From: Lysobacter changpingensis
GTDB taxonomy: Bacteria > Pseudomonadota > Gammaproteobacteria > Xanthomonadales > Xanthomonadaceae
DNA length: 64,000 bases
Assembly (NCBI RefSeq): GCF_017308985.1
Contig: NZ_JADWPE010000002.1
Location: 186,001 to 250,000 of the forward strand
Direction of reading: 5' to 3'
The notes below the pieces were generated by a model, which did not search any database, was not told the origin of the DNA, and was given only the letters and a program-made list of their open reading frames with translations. Position numbers and translations under genes: made by a program. Positions 11,496-19,779 of this stretch are shown in pieces. Position 1 is the stretch's first letter. Each line of letters starts with the position of its first letter.

Positions 11496-12179
11496 TCACT
11501 TCACGCTGACCAGCTTGACTTCGAACTGCACGGCGACGTTCGGCGGGAACGGCGTGCGCGGGTCGGCGCCATAGGCCTTGTCGGCCGGCAGGGTGATTTC
11601 CCACTTCGAACCGGCCGGCATCTGCAGCAGCGCTTCGCGCATGGCGGCCATCTCGATGTCGCTGACCTTGATCGACGGGATCTGCTGCGCCGGACGCGCC
11701 TGCTGCGGACGCTCGCCCCACGCGTAGGGACCGGCGACTTCCAGCTGCACGGTGCTGGCCTGGGTCGGCTTGGCGCCGGTGCCCTTCTCGATCTCGCGGT
11801 ACTGCACGCCGCTCGGCAGCGACTTCACGCCGGCCTTGGAACGGTTGGCGGCGATGAACTGGTCGCTCTTCGTCTTGTTCTCGGAAGCGGCCTTGTCCCA
11901 TGCGGCCTTCGCCTTGGCCTGCTGGCGCTGCTGCATGTTCTGCACGGCGGTGCGCAGCTGGTCGACCGGCACCGACGGCTGCTTCTTGCCGTAACCGTCC
12001 TGCAGGCCCTTGATGATGGTGTTGACGTCGACCTGCTCGCCGCTTTCGATGGCGTTGCGGCCCAGGTCGTAACCGAGCGCGTAGCTCAGCTTGCCCTGCT
12101 CGGTCGAAGTGTTCTGCGCGGCGGCAGTGCCGGTCAGGGCCAGGGCCGCGACGGCGGCAGCGATCAAACGCAACTTCAT
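11496..12179 (-). CDS. FKBP-type peptidyl-prolyl isomerase-like protein (FkpA/Mip family, divergent catalytic domain)
   Basis: Exported 227-aa protein with a Sec signal (MKLRLIAAAVAALALTGTAAA). The helical dimerisation region typical of FkpA, FklB and Mip follows at residues ~25-115 (KLSYALGYDLGRNAIESG, then AAWDKAASENKTKSDQFIAANRS). The C-terminal FKBP domain keeps the family ends (GVQYREIEKGTGAKPT; LPADKAYGADPRTPFPPN). However, the central GT.FDSS segment with the active-site Asp and Phe is replaced by an unrelated stretch (AWGERPQQARPAQQIPSI). Isomerase activity is therefore doubtful and a chaperone role is as likely. GGAG lies about 10 bases before the ATG. Confidence 0.8.
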   Translation of the reverse strand: MKLRLIAAAVAALALTGTAAAQNTSTEQGKLSYALGYDLGRNAIESGEQVDVNTIIKGLQDGYGKKQPSVPVDQLRTAVQNMQQRQQAKAKAAWDKAASENKTKSDQFIAANRSKAGVKSLPSGVQYREIEKGTGAKPTQASTVQLEVAGPYAWGERPQQARPAQQIPSIKVSDIEMAAMREALLQMPAGSKWEITLPADKAYGADPRTPFPPNVAVQFEVKLVSVK

Positions 12180-12398
12180 TCGAATGAATCTCCGTAATGG
12201 ATCGGGGCGGGACTACCGCTCCTTAGTGATAAGGCCCGCACCGGTCGAATGGACCCGGATGGACGCGCTAGGATACCGGCGCCCGTGCTTAATCGCCACT
12301 GACGCCGACCGGCTCAGACACCGCCTCCCGGCCGAAGTTCCGCGCCTGCCGGGACGACAAATTCCACCCTTTTTCCCGTCTCCTGGACCGCCCCTTTC

Positions 12399-13181
12399 AT
12401 GTCCGAAACGCCCGTCATCACCGCCGACCGCGGCGCCGTCCGCGTCATCACCGTCAACCGCCCCGACAAGCTGAACGCGCTCAACGCCGCGACCCTGGAC
12501 GCCCTGCTGGCGGCGTTCGAGGCGGCTGCGGCCGATCCGGCGGTCCGCTGCGTGGTCCTGACCGGCGCCGGCCCGAAGGCCTTCGTGGCCGGCGCGGACA
12601 TCGCCCAGATGAACGGGCTGACGCCGGTCCAGGGTCGCGACTTTTCGTTGCGTGGCCAGAAGCTGATGCGGCGGGTCGAGAAAATGCCCAAGCCGGTCGT
12701 CGGAATGATCAACGGCTTCGCGCTCGGCGGCGGGCTGGAGCTGGCGATGGGCTGCCACCTGCGCATCGCGGCCGACACCGCCAAGGTCGGCCAGCCGGAG
12801 ATCAACCTCGGCCTGATCCCCGGCTTCGGCGGCACCCAGCGCCTGCTGCGGCTGGCCGGCCGCGCGGCGACGCTGGAGCTGTGCCTGGTCGGCGCGCCCA
12901 TCGACGCCAGCCGCGCGCGCGAACTGGGCATCGTCAACCGCGTGGTCCCCGCGGCGGAGCTGGAAGCCGAAACGATGAAGCTGGCCGACCAGCTCGCGAA
13001 CTCCGCGCCGCTCGCGCTGCGCGGCGTGCTCGACTGCGTCAACGTCGGCGGCGAATGCGGTATCGAGGAAGGGCTGGAATACGAGACCGCGCAGTTCGGC
13101 CTGATGTTCGCCACGCAGGACATGCGCGAAGGCACGAGCGCGTTCCTCGAACGCCGCAAGCCGGCCTTCAGCGGCCAGTGA
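12399..13181 (+). CDS. Enoyl-CoA hydratase
   Basis: A 260-aa crotonase-family hydratase of the short-chain or PaaF/EchA type. The oxyanion-hole motif AFVAGADIAQM is present, as are both catalytic glutamates, in GGGLELAMGCHLRIAA and in QPEINLGLIPGFGG. It should add water to trans-2-enoyl-CoA in beta-oxidation or amino-acid breakdown. It is the first gene of a three-gene unit: the next gene's ATG overlaps its stop by one base (TGATG). Divergent from the FKBP-like gene, with 219 bases of shared promoter region. Confidence 0.93.
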   Translation: MSETPVITADRGAVRVITVNRPDKLNALNAATLDALLAAFEAAAADPAVRCVVLTGAGPKAFVAGADIAQMNGLTPVQGRDFSLRGQKLMRRVEKMPKPVVGMINGFALGGGLELAMGCHLRIAADTAKVGQPEINLGLIPGFGGTQRLLRLAGRAATLELCLVGAPIDASRARELGIVNRVVPAAELEAETMKLADQLANSAPLALRGVLDCVNVGGECGIEEGLEYETAQFGLMFATQDMREGTSAFLERRKPAFSGQ

Positions 13182-13573
13182 TGCACGACGCGCCCGACGC
13201 CTGCGTGTGCGGTTGCGCCGATCCGCGCGGCGACGCGGCGCACGCGATCAACGCCGCGCTGGCCGTCGGCGACGTGGACGCCGCGATCGGGTTGGGCCTG
13301 CTCGAACGCGCCATCGAATGCGCCTCGTGCGATGAAGCATGCCGTGCGCGACTGTCGGACGCGCGACGCGAACGGGAGACCGCGCTCGCCGCGCGCGAAC
13401 GCTACCGCGCGCGCAATGCCCGCCTCGAACGCCGCGCGCGCGAACGCGCGGAAACGCGCATGCCGCCTCCGCCGAGCGACGTCGCCGCGCCCCCGCCTTC
13501 CGCCCTGCCCTCCGCCGCCGCCGCCGCGCTCGCACGCGCGCGCGAAAAGGCCGCGCAACGCCACAAGCCATGA
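13181..13573 (+). CDS. Small cysteine-motif protein of unknown function
   Basis: A 130-aa protein I do not recognise as a named family. The N-terminal half has two cysteine clusters: CVCGC at about residues 8-12 and CASCDEAC at about 47-54. A helical AAHAINAALAVGDVDAAIGLGLLERAI stretch lies between them, as in a small metal-binding fold. The C-terminal half is Arg/Ala-rich, probably helical or coiled, then Pro/Ala-rich. It overlaps the enoyl-CoA hydratase stop by one base and the nth start by four (ATGA), so it is surely translated with them. A link to endonuclease III is possible from position only. Confidence 0.75.
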   Translation: MHDAPDACVCGCADPRGDAAHAINAALAVGDVDAAIGLGLLERAIECASCDEACRARLSDARRERETALAARERYRARNARLERRARERAETRMPPPPSDVAAPPPSALPSAAAAALARAREKAAQRHKP

Positions 13574-14286
13574 CGCCCGCCGCAACGAAGAAGAAGGCCG
13601 CGAGCAAGCGCGCGCGGCGCGTGAGCCGCCTGTCCGCGGTGGAAATCGAGACGATGTTCGCGCGCTTGAAGGCGCTCAATCCCAAGCCTTCGACCGAACT
13701 GGAATTCTCCACGCCCTACGAGTTGCTGGTGGCGGTGACGCTGTCGGCGCAGGCCACCGACGTGGGCGTCAACAAGGCCACGCGCAAGCTGTTCCCGGTG
13801 GCGAACACGCCGCAGGCGATCGCGAAGCTCGGCGTCGAAGGCCTCAAGCCGTACATCTCCACCATCGGCCTGTACAACACCAAGGCGGCCAATGTCGTCG
13901 CGATGGCGCAGCAGTTGATCGAACGGCACGGCGGCGAGGTGCCGCGCGATCGCCAGGCGCTGGAAGCGTTGCCGGGCGTCGGGCGCAAGACCGCGAACGT
14001 GGTCCTCAACACCGCGTTCGGCGAACCGACGATGGCGGTGGACACGCACATCTTCCGTGTCGCCAACCGCACGGGCCTGGCGCCGGGGAAGACGGTGCGC
14101 GCGGTCGAGGACGGCCTGCTCGAGGTCGTCCCGCCCGGATACCTGCACGATGCGCACCACTGGCTGATCCTGCACGGCCGCTACGTGTGCAAGGCGCGTC
14201 GGCCGGACTGCCCGCACTGCGTCATCCGCGACATCTGCCGCTTCCCCGACAAGACGCGGGGCGAGCCGGACGCGATCGCGACCTGA
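13570..14286 (+). CDS. nth: Endonuclease III
   Basis: Bifunctional DNA glycosylase/AP lyase removing oxidised pyrimidines, 238 aa. The helix-hairpin-helix LEALPGVGRKTANVVLN contains the catalytic Lys. VDTHIFRVANR holds the catalytic Asp. The [4Fe-4S] loop is complete: C-X6-C-X2-C-X5-C in CKARRPDCPHCVIRDIC. The ATG at 13570 overlaps the upstream stop (ATGA) and adds a short Lys/Arg-rich leader (TKKKAASKRARRVSR) ahead of the conserved domain, longer than in E. coli Nth (211 aa). A REP1 palindrome follows the stop. Confidence 0.96.
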   Translation: MTPAATKKKAASKRARRVSRLSAVEIETMFARLKALNPKPSTELEFSTPYELLVAVTLSAQATDVGVNKATRKLFPVANTPQAIAKLGVEGLKPYISTIGLYNTKAANVVAMAQQLIERHGGEVPRDRQALEALPGVGRKTANVVLNTAFGEPTMAVDTHIFRVANRTGLAPGKTVRAVEDGLLEVVPPGYLHDAHHWLILHGRYVCKARRPDCPHCVIRDICRFPDKTRGEPDAIAT

Positions 14287-14314
14287 GCGGTCGCCAGCCG
14301 TCGCGACCGGCCCT

Positions 14315-14394
14315 TGTAGCCCGGGTAAGCCAAGCGCACCCGGGGTGAGAGGTCGCCGGGTTCCCCGGGTGCGCTTCGCTTACCCGGGCTACAA
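14315..14394. repeat. REP1 palindromic pair
   Basis: Near-perfect inverted pair of TAGCCCGGGTAAGC-type units about 20 bases apart, between nth and the porin promoter. It may protect or end the nth transcript. Confidence 0.88.
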
Positions 14395-14409
14395 AGGCGG
14401 ATGCGAACA

Positions 14410-14427
14410 CCGTCATCGCCCGGTCAT
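14410..14427 (+). promoter_or_regulatory. Candidate PhoB box before the porin gene
   Basis: CCGTCAT-CGCC-CGGTCAT: two 7-base units close to CTGTCAT with the 11-base repeat period of PhoB sites, about 95 bases before the porin ATG. A further CTGTCAC (14448) and CTTTCAC (14465) lie downstream but are out of phase with it. The gene's own function and the adjacent pst genes support phosphate control. Confidence 0.6.
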
Positions 14428-14521
14428 CGCAGCGAAATAAGTCAGCGCTGTCACATTTACGCAACTTTCACACCCTAGCCTGCGCAGCGTTCCTTCACCA
14501 ACGCCTCCAAGGGCTACGTCC

Positions 14522-15682
14522 ATGAAACTGTCCCGCAGCACCCTGTCCGTCGCGCTGCTCGCCGCCCTCGTCGCGCCGGCCGCGCACGCCGAAATCACCC
14601 TCGACGTGATCGGCGGTTCGGAAGTCTCCTTCGAAGGCCTGGTCCAGGCCGACTTCTACAAGTTCGACACCGACACCATCGACTACGGCGCGGACTCCTC
14701 GTCCGACCTCGACGGCGACGACTACCTGAACGAACTGCGCCGCGCCGAACTGGTGCTCAAGGGCAAGGGCCCGGGCAACGTCGAGTGGGTGCTGGGCTAC
14801 GACGCCAAGGACGACAAGTTCCTCGACGTGAACGCCAAGTACAAGTTCGGCAACAACTCCAACCACTTCATCCAGCTCGGCCAGTTCAAGCAGCCGGGCG
14901 CGACGATGGAAGAGCTGTCGTCGACCAAGAACAACGACTTCATTTCCAAGTCGTCGATCACCAACTCGATCGGTACCGCGCGCCGCCTGGGCATGCAGTA
15001 CAACGTCGGCGATTCGAACTGGGGCCTGACCGGCAGCTACTTCACCCGCGAACTGACCCGCAACCGCGAGCACGGAAACGGCTACAGCGTGCGCGGCTAC
15101 TGGGCGCCGATCAACGAGCAGGGCAACATCTTCCACATCGGCGCGTCCTACACCGACAAGGACACCGATGGCGATGCGATCCGCCTGCGCGCGCGCCCGA
15201 TGGCCGACATGGTCTCCACCCGCTTCGTCGACACGCGCACCCTCGAAGATGCCGACCGCAACAGCGTGATCGGCGCCGAGGCCCTGTGGGTGACCGGCCC
15301 GGTCAAGCTGCAGGCCGAGTACATGACCACCGACGTCAAGCGCTACGGCACCTCCGACGATTTCAGCGGCGACGGCTTCTACGTCTCGGGCCTGTGGAAC
15401 ATCACCGGCGAGACCTGGGGCTACAAGGGCGGCGTGCCGACCACCGGCCTGCCGGACAACCCCGGCGTCGGCATGTGGCAGCTGGGCCTGCGCTACGACA
15501 CGATCGACCTGACCGACGGCGACGTCGTCGGCGGCGAGATGGACAGCTGGACCGCCGGCGTCAACTGGTACTGGCGTTCCAACTTCAAGTTCATGCTGAA
15601 CTACGTCGCGGTGAAGCAGGAGAAGGGCGAGCTGAAGGACGACCCGAACATCCTCGAAGCCCGCATGCAGTTCTTCTGGTAA
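14522..15682 (+). CDS. Phosphate-selective porin, OprO/OprP family
   Basis: Outer-membrane beta-barrel porin of 386 aa for uptake of phosphate or polyphosphate. It has a Sec signal (MKLSRSTLSVALLAALVAPAAHA). Strand repeats typical of the OprO/P family follow (FEGLVQADFYKFD; ELRRAELVLKGKGPGNVEWVLGYDAKDDKFLDVNAKY in two parts), as does the loop FIQLGQFKQPGATMEELSS. The protein ends in a barrel-type aromatic residue (ARMQFFW), as expected for BAM recognition. A candidate PhoB box precedes it, a strong terminator follows, and pstS lies 1.4 kb downstream. Choice of phosphate over pyrophosphate cannot be read. Confidence 0.92.
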   Translation: MKLSRSTLSVALLAALVAPAAHAEITLDVIGGSEVSFEGLVQADFYKFDTDTIDYGADSSSDLDGDDYLNELRRAELVLKGKGPGNVEWVLGYDAKDDKFLDVNAKYKFGNNSNHFIQLGQFKQPGATMEELSSTKNNDFISKSSITNSIGTARRLGMQYNVGDSNWGLTGSYFTRELTRNREHGNGYSVRGYWAPINEQGNIFHIGASYTDKDTDGDAIRLRARPMADMVSTRFVDTRTLEDADRNSVIGAEALWVTGPVKLQAEYMTTDVKRYGTSDDFSGDGFYVSGLWNITGETWGYKGGVPTTGLPDNPGVGMWQLGLRYDTIDLTDGDVVGGEMDSWTAGVNWYWRSNFKFMLNYVAVKQEKGELKDDPNILEARMQFFW

Positions 15683-15718
15683 TCGCAACGCGACACCGCT
15701 TCTGTTTCCTCCCCCTCC

Positions 15719-15747
15719 GGGCGCGACGCGAGTCGCGCCCTTTTTTT
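15719..15747 (+). terminator. Strong Rho-independent terminator after the porin
   Basis: 9-bp perfect stem GGGCGCGAC/GTCGCGCCC with a GCGA tetraloop, followed by seven T residues (15741-15747). Confidence 0.93.
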
Positions 15748-15766
15748 GCCCGACGCGGACGCAACG

Positions 15767-16810
15767 CTAGGCGGCGGCGCCCTCTTCCGTCGCACGCGAA
15801 GGAGCGCGCGAGAGGAACAGCGAACGCAGCCAGGCCGTCATCGGCAATTCCAGCAGGCGGTACAGCACGACCGCCACCGTGCAGCACAGCGCGACCTTCA
15901 GCAGCGCGACGGCGTACGTCTCGTGCACGCCGATGGCGCGGAGCACGCGGTTCGCGACGTTCAGCACGTAGGGATGGAACAGGTACAGCGAATAGCTCGC
16001 ATCGCCGACGAGCACCGCCAGCCGCGGCAGGCGCCGGTTCGACAGCGCGCGCACCAGCAGCAGGAACGCCAATGCCGCCGGCAGTCCCCAGGCGACGAGC
16101 CTTCCGAGGTCCTTCGCGTCATCGGCCAGCACCGGCATGCATGCGATCAGCGCGATCCCCACCACGCCCATGACCGTTCGCGCGATCCTCCCCGGGCCCT
16201 GCGGTCGCGATTGCCGGAGCAGCGCGTGGATCCGGTAGCAGGCCATGCCGAACGCGAACTCCACCAGGATCGGCGCGGTATAGAACTCGAACACCACCGA
16301 CGTGGAATCCACCGCCCACCCGATCAGCGCCAGCGCCACCAGCAGCGCCGAACAGATCGCCGCCCGATACGCATGGCTGATCGCCATGGACAGGGCGAAC
16401 AGCAGGTAGAAGAACATCTCGTAGTTCAGCGTCCAGCCCAGGAACATGATGGGAAAGACGTTGTCGCCGTTCCGGTACGGGATGAAGAACAGCGACTTCA
16501 GCAGCTGCAGCAGGTCCGGTCGCGTCTCGCGCAGGAAGCCGGGAAGGAACACCGCCACGCAGAACAGGCCGATCGTCCCCGCCCAGTAGAGCGGCACCAC
16601 GCGGATCACGCGCTTGGCGAAGAAGTGCCGGCCGGAGTTCTCCGTGACGAAGCACATGATGAAGCCGCTGATCACGAAGAACAGGTCGACGCCCCACGCC
16701 CCGTTGCCGAACAGGCTGATGTGGTGCGTCACCACCGCGACCGCGGCCAGCGCGCGGAGCACCTGCACGCTGTCGAGTTTCTCGGCGGGACAGAACGGCG
16801 CTGCGGGCAC
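15767..16810 (-). CDS. Acyltransferase family 3 membrane protein
   Basis: Integral inner-membrane O-acyltransferase of 347 aa with about ten hydrophobic segments. The family motif is at the N-terminus (VLRALAAVAVVTHHISLFG) with the conserved His, followed by GVDLFFVISGFIM and WTLNYEMFFYL. Relatives (OafA, ExoZ, NodX) put acetyl or succinyl groups on surface polysaccharides. The start is a GTG at 16810, backed by AAGGAG seven bases upstream; the nearby ATG is out of frame. It is alone, convergent with the porin and divergent from pstS. Its glycan target is unknown, though a glycan locus lies at 40-58 kb. Confidence 0.9.
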   Translation of the reverse strand: MPAAPFCPAEKLDSVQVLRALAAVAVVTHHISLFGNGAWGVDLFFVISGFIMCFVTENSGRHFFAKRVIRVVPLYWAGTIGLFCVAVFLPGFLRETRPDLLQLLKSLFFIPYRNGDNVFPIMFLGWTLNYEMFFYLLFALSMAISHAYRAAICSALLVALALIGWAVDSTSVVFEFYTAPILVEFAFGMACYRIHALLRQSRPQGPGRIARTVMGVVGIALIACMPVLADDAKDLGRLVAWGLPAALAFLLLVRALSNRRLPRLAVLVGDASYSLYLFHPYVLNVANRVLRAIGVHETYAVALLKVALCCTVAVVLYRLLELPMTAWLRSLFLSRAPSRATEEGAAA

Positions 16811-16938
16811 GGTTCGGCTCCTTCATGGGGCGATCCGTCGCCAGTCGGAAAGCAAACGCAACAGCCGGGCTCAGGCGGCCATACACGCCTTGCGCCGTGA
16901 GGGCCGCGTGACGATCGCGTGCCACGCCGGCGGAAGCC

Positions 16939-16989
16939 ACGTCATGGCACTGACACATGAACGACGCGGCGCTGTCATCCAACGGTTAT
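16939..16989 (+). promoter_or_regulatory. Candidate PhoB box array before the first pstS
   Basis: Five 7-base positions follow one another at exact 11-base steps: ACGTCAT (16939), CTGACAC (16950), ACGACGC (16961, weak), CTGTCAT (16972) and CGGTTAT (16983). The best pair is CTGTCAT-CCAA-CGGTTAT, 50 bases before the GTG start. The period and the match to CTGTCAT are what PhoB dimers bind. Confidence 0.72.
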
Positions 16990-17038
16990 CAAATGCGCCA
17001 CGCACGGGCACGGCCCGTCGTCACTCCAGGAGAGCATC

Positions 17039-18058
17039 GTGTTCAAGTCCATCCAGTTCCGCATCGCCGCGCTCGCGGTCGCCGGTACCTTCGCGATCAA
17101 CGCGCAGGCGGCCGACGTCACCGGCGCCGGCGCGTCGTTCGTCTACCCCGTGATGTCGAAGTGGTCGGCCGACTACGCCAAGGCCAACGGCAAGAAGGTC
17201 AACTACCAGTCGATCGGTTCCGGCGGCGGCATCGCGCAGATCAAGGCCGCGACGGTCGACTTCGGTTCCTCCGACGCGCCGCTGAAGCCGGAAGAACTGG
17301 CGCAGCACGGCCTTGCGCAGTTCCCGTCGGTGATCGGCGGCGTGGTGCCGGTCATCAACGTCCCGGGCGTCGCCTCCGGCGCGCTTAAGCTGGACGGCGA
17401 AACGCTGGCCAACATCTTCCTGGGCAAGATCAAGATGTGGAACGACCCGGCGATCGTCGCGCTGAACGGCGGCGTGCAGCTGCCGGAGCGCAAGATCACC
17501 GTCGTGCACCGCTCCGACGGTTCGGGCACCACGTTCAACTTCGTCAATTACCTCTCGAAGGTGTCGCCGGACTGGAAGAGCACGGTCGGCGAAGGCACGG
17601 CCGTGAAGTGGCCGGTCGGCATCGGCGGCAAGGGCAACGAGGGCGTGGCCGCGTACGTGAAGCAGATCGTCGGCGGCATCGGCTACGTCGAGCTGTCGTA
17701 CGCGCTGCAGAACAAGATGGCCTACTCGCGCCTGAAGAACGCCGCCGGCAACTACGTGCTGCCGTCGGACGAGACCTTCTCGGCCGCCGCCGCCAGCGCC
17801 GAATGGGGCAACGCGAAGGACTTCTACCTGGTGATGACCAACGCCCCGGGCGCGAACTCCTGGCCGATCACCGCGACCAACTTCATCCTGATGTACAAGC
17901 AGCCCATGAACGCCGACGGCGCGAAGAACGCCAAGGAATTCTTCCGCTGGGCCTACGCCAACGGCGACCAGCAGGCCAAGGCGCTGGACTACGTTCCGCT
18001 GCCGGACACGCTGGTGCAGCAGATCGAGACCTACTGGTCGACGAACATGAACTACTGA
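17039..18058 (+). CDS. pstS: Periplasmic phosphate-binding protein PstS, first copy
   Basis: Soluble periplasmic phosphate receptor of the Pst ABC transporter, 339 aa. GTG start with AGGAG 6 bases upstream; Sec signal MFKSIQFRIAALAVAGTFAINAQA. The phosphate-binding motifs are intact: TGAGASFVYP, QSIGSGGGIAQI, VDFGSSDAPL and HRSDGSGTTFNF. Cleavage leaves a soluble protein (no lipobox), unlike the second copy at 18380, to which it is closely similar throughout. Candidate PhoB boxes precede it and a hairpin terminator follows, so it may be transcribed on its own to high level. Confidence 0.95.
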   Translation: MFKSIQFRIAALAVAGTFAINAQAADVTGAGASFVYPVMSKWSADYAKANGKKVNYQSIGSGGGIAQIKAATVDFGSSDAPLKPEELAQHGLAQFPSVIGGVVPVINVPGVASGALKLDGETLANIFLGKIKMWNDPAIVALNGGVQLPERKITVVHRSDGSGTTFNFVNYLSKVSPDWKSTVGEGTAVKWPVGIGGKGNEGVAAYVKQIVGGIGYVELSYALQNKMAYSRLKNAAGNYVLPSDETFSAAAASAEWGNAKDFYLVMTNAPGANSWPITATNFILMYKQPMNADGAKNAKEFFRWAYANGDQQAKALDYVPLPDTLVQQIETYWSTNMNY

Positions 18059-18084
18059 TCCGCCCGCGGATTAAGGTGCCAAGA

Positions 18085-18116
18085 AAGGCGGGCCGCGAGG
18101 CCCGTCTTTCGCTTTT
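18085..18116 (+). terminator. Terminator after the first pstS
   Basis: CGGGCC-GCGA-GGCCCG stem-loop at 18089-18104, followed by TCTTTCGCTTTT. It separates the two pstS transcripts. Confidence 0.82.
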
Positions 18117-18136
18117 GGGGAGGGGCGCCGCACATT

Positions 18137-18226
18137 TGCAGCCCGGGTAAGCGGAGCGCACCGGGGGTGTCGCAAGCTCCGGAGAAGTCGCATGCCCCGG
18201 GTGCGGTTCGCTTACCCGGCCTACAA
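18137..18226. repeat. REP1 palindromic pair between the two pstS genes
   Basis: Inverted REP1 units with ~30 bases between them, in the 321-base gap 18059-18379. That gap also holds the terminator at 18085 and the PhoB-box array at 18300. The right arm is slightly degenerate (TTACCCGGCCTACA). Confidence 0.85.
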
Positions 18227-18299
18227 CAGCTTAGCCGCACCACAACAGCCTCGACAGCTGCCGCCCGCCCACGCCCCATTGCAGAAATGTGACGACTGG

Positions 18300-18328
18300 A
18301 TGTCATAGCGCTGTAACAAAAAGATCAT
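18300..18328 (+). promoter_or_regulatory. Candidate PhoB box array before the second pstS
   Basis: ATGTCAT-AGCG-CTGTAAC-AAAA-AGATCAT: three 7-base units at exact 11-base steps, AT-rich spacers as in classical Pho boxes, about 52 bases before the ATG. The overlap with an upstream in-frame ATG (18332) argues that the later start is the real one. Confidence 0.7.
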
Positions 18329-18379
18329 CAAATGGCGCAGCCCGGCACGCAGCCGGATCCACCACACCTGGAGTTGCGC

Positions 18380-19474
18380 ATGAACCCGTCGTCGGCCCGC
18401 ATTGCCGCCCTCGCCTTCGCCATCGCCCTGACCGTCGCCGCGTGCAAGCCGGCCGGCGAGAACAACGCACCGGCCAGCGCCGCCGACGCGGGCGCGGGCG
18501 CCGCCACGCAGGCCGGCGACAAGGTCGCCGCGCAGATCACCGGCGCCGGCGCGACCTTCATCTACCCGCTGATCTCGAAGTGGTCGGACGACTACAACAA
18601 GGCCACCGGCGCGAAGGTCAACTACCAGTCCATCGGTTCCGGCGGCGGCATCGCGCAGATCAAGGCCGGCACGGTGGACTTCGGTTCGTCCGACAAGCCG
18701 CTGCCGTCCGACGAGCTCGCCGCCGCGGGCCTCGGCCAGTTCCCGTCGGCGATCGGCGGCGTCGTGCCGGTGGTGAACATCGAAGGCATCGAGCCCGGCA
18801 AGCTGCGCCTCACCGGCCCGCTGCTGGCCGACATCTTCAGCGGCAAGGTCGCGACCTGGAACGATCCGGCGATCGCCGCGGTCAACCCGGGCCTGGCGCT
18901 GCCGTCGACCAAGATCAACATCGTCCACCGCTCCGACGGTTCGGGCACCACGTTCAACTTCACCAACTACCTCTCCAAGGTCTCGCCGGAGTGGAAGTCG
19001 AAGGTCGGCGAAGGCACCTCGGTGCAGTGGCCGGGCGGCGTGGGCGGCAAGGGCAACGAAGGCGTCGCCTCCTACGTGAAGCAGATCAAGGGCTCGATCG
19101 GCTACGTCGAACTCGCCTACGCGCTGCAGAACAAGATGGCCTTCGCCTCGCTGCAGAACGCCGCGGGCAACTGGGTGCAGCCGAGCGCCGAAACCTTCCA
19201 GGCGGCCGCCGCGGGTGCCGACTGGGCGAGCGCCAAGGACTTCAACCTGGTGATCACCAACGCGCCGGGCGACCAGGCGTGGCCGATCACCGCGACCAAT
19301 TTCATCCTGATGTACAAGACGCCGAAGGACGCCAAGCGTGCGGCCGACACGCGCGAGTTCTTCAAGTGGGCCTTCGAGAACGGCCAGTCGCAGGCGCAGG
19401 CGCTGGACTACGTCCCGCTGCCGCCGGCGCTGGTGCAGCAGGTCGAGGCTTACTGGGCGGCTGAGTTCAAGTGA
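18380..19474 (+). CDS. pstS: Phosphate-binding lipoprotein PstS, second copy
   Basis: Second phosphate-binding protein, 364 aa, strongly similar to the copy at 17039 (TGAGATFIYP; QSIGSGGGIAQIKAG; HRSDGSGTTFNF). It differs at the N-terminus: a lipoprotein signal ending TVAAC gives a lipidation Cys at about residue 22. An Ala/Asp/Gly-rich linker of about 35 residues follows before the binding domain. It would therefore be membrane-anchored near the permease, while the first copy is soluble. GGAG lies about 6 bases before the ATG. A large two-tier hairpin overlaps the stop, with pstC 305 bases further on. Tandem duplication with divergence of location is the simplest reading. Confidence 0.94.
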   Translation: MNPSSARIAALAFAIALTVAACKPAGENNAPASAADAGAGAATQAGDKVAAQITGAGATFIYPLISKWSDDYNKATGAKVNYQSIGSGGGIAQIKAGTVDFGSSDKPLPSDELAAAGLGQFPSAIGGVVPVVNIEGIEPGKLRLTGPLLADIFSGKVATWNDPAIAAVNPGLALPSTKINIVHRSDGSGTTFNFTNYLSKVSPEWKSKVGEGTSVQWPGGVGGKGNEGVASYVKQIKGSIGYVELAYALQNKMAFASLQNAAGNWVQPSAETFQAAAAGADWASAKDFNLVITNAPGDQAWPITATNFILMYKTPKDAKRAADTREFFKWAFENGQSQAQALDYVPLPPALVQQVEAYWAAEFK

Positions 19475-19521
19475 CGATTTGGCGCCTGCGCGCTTTGCGC
19501 GCAGGCCTTTGCCAAATCGTC
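19473..19521 (+). terminator. Two-tier stem-loop overlapping the stop of the second pstS
   Basis: An outer 11-bp stem (GACGATTTGGC with GCCAAATCGTC) encloses an inner 10-bp stem (GCCTGCGCGC-TTT-GCGCGCAGGC), nearly perfect over 49 bases. There is no T-tract. It could block 3' exonucleases or attenuate read-through, keeping the binding protein in excess over pstCAB. Its last bases merge with a REP2 unit. Confidence 0.75.
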
Positions 19522-19711
19522 ATCCCCGCGAACGCGGGGCTCCACCGTTCCAACACTTCAAGCTCCACCCACGCGCAAGCGAAGCAACGATTACCCGCGT
19601 CACCGTCATCCCGCGAAGCGGCGAACCCATGAACGCAGCACCGGCCCGCACTCCCTCTCTCCCGGCGAGTCGGCGAAACGTCCATGGATTCCCGCCTTCG
19701 CGGGAATGACG
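19518..19711. repeat. REP2 cluster in the pstS-pstC gap
   Basis: Three units of the second REP family lie in the 305-base gap 19475-19779: 19518-19543, 19603-19619 (short) and 19686-19711 (inverted, GGATTCCCGCCTTCGCGG type). The remainder shows no gene. An open frame from 19684 that would extend pstC upstream is only translated repeat. Confidence 0.82.
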
Positions 19712-19779
19712 AGCCACACCGGACCCGCTCCGGTTCACGAATCCCCAACGCGGCACCACCACGCGGCCACGACCTTCGG

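Noticed and set aside
14448-14471. Second PhoB box before the porin (CTGTCAC ... CTTTCAC)
   Set aside because: The two half-sites are 17 bases apart, not 11 or 22, so they are not a standard PhoB tandem.
19684-19779. Upstream extension of pstC starting MDSRLRGNDE
   Set aside because: This is translated REP2 sequence; the family-like N-terminus begins at 19780.
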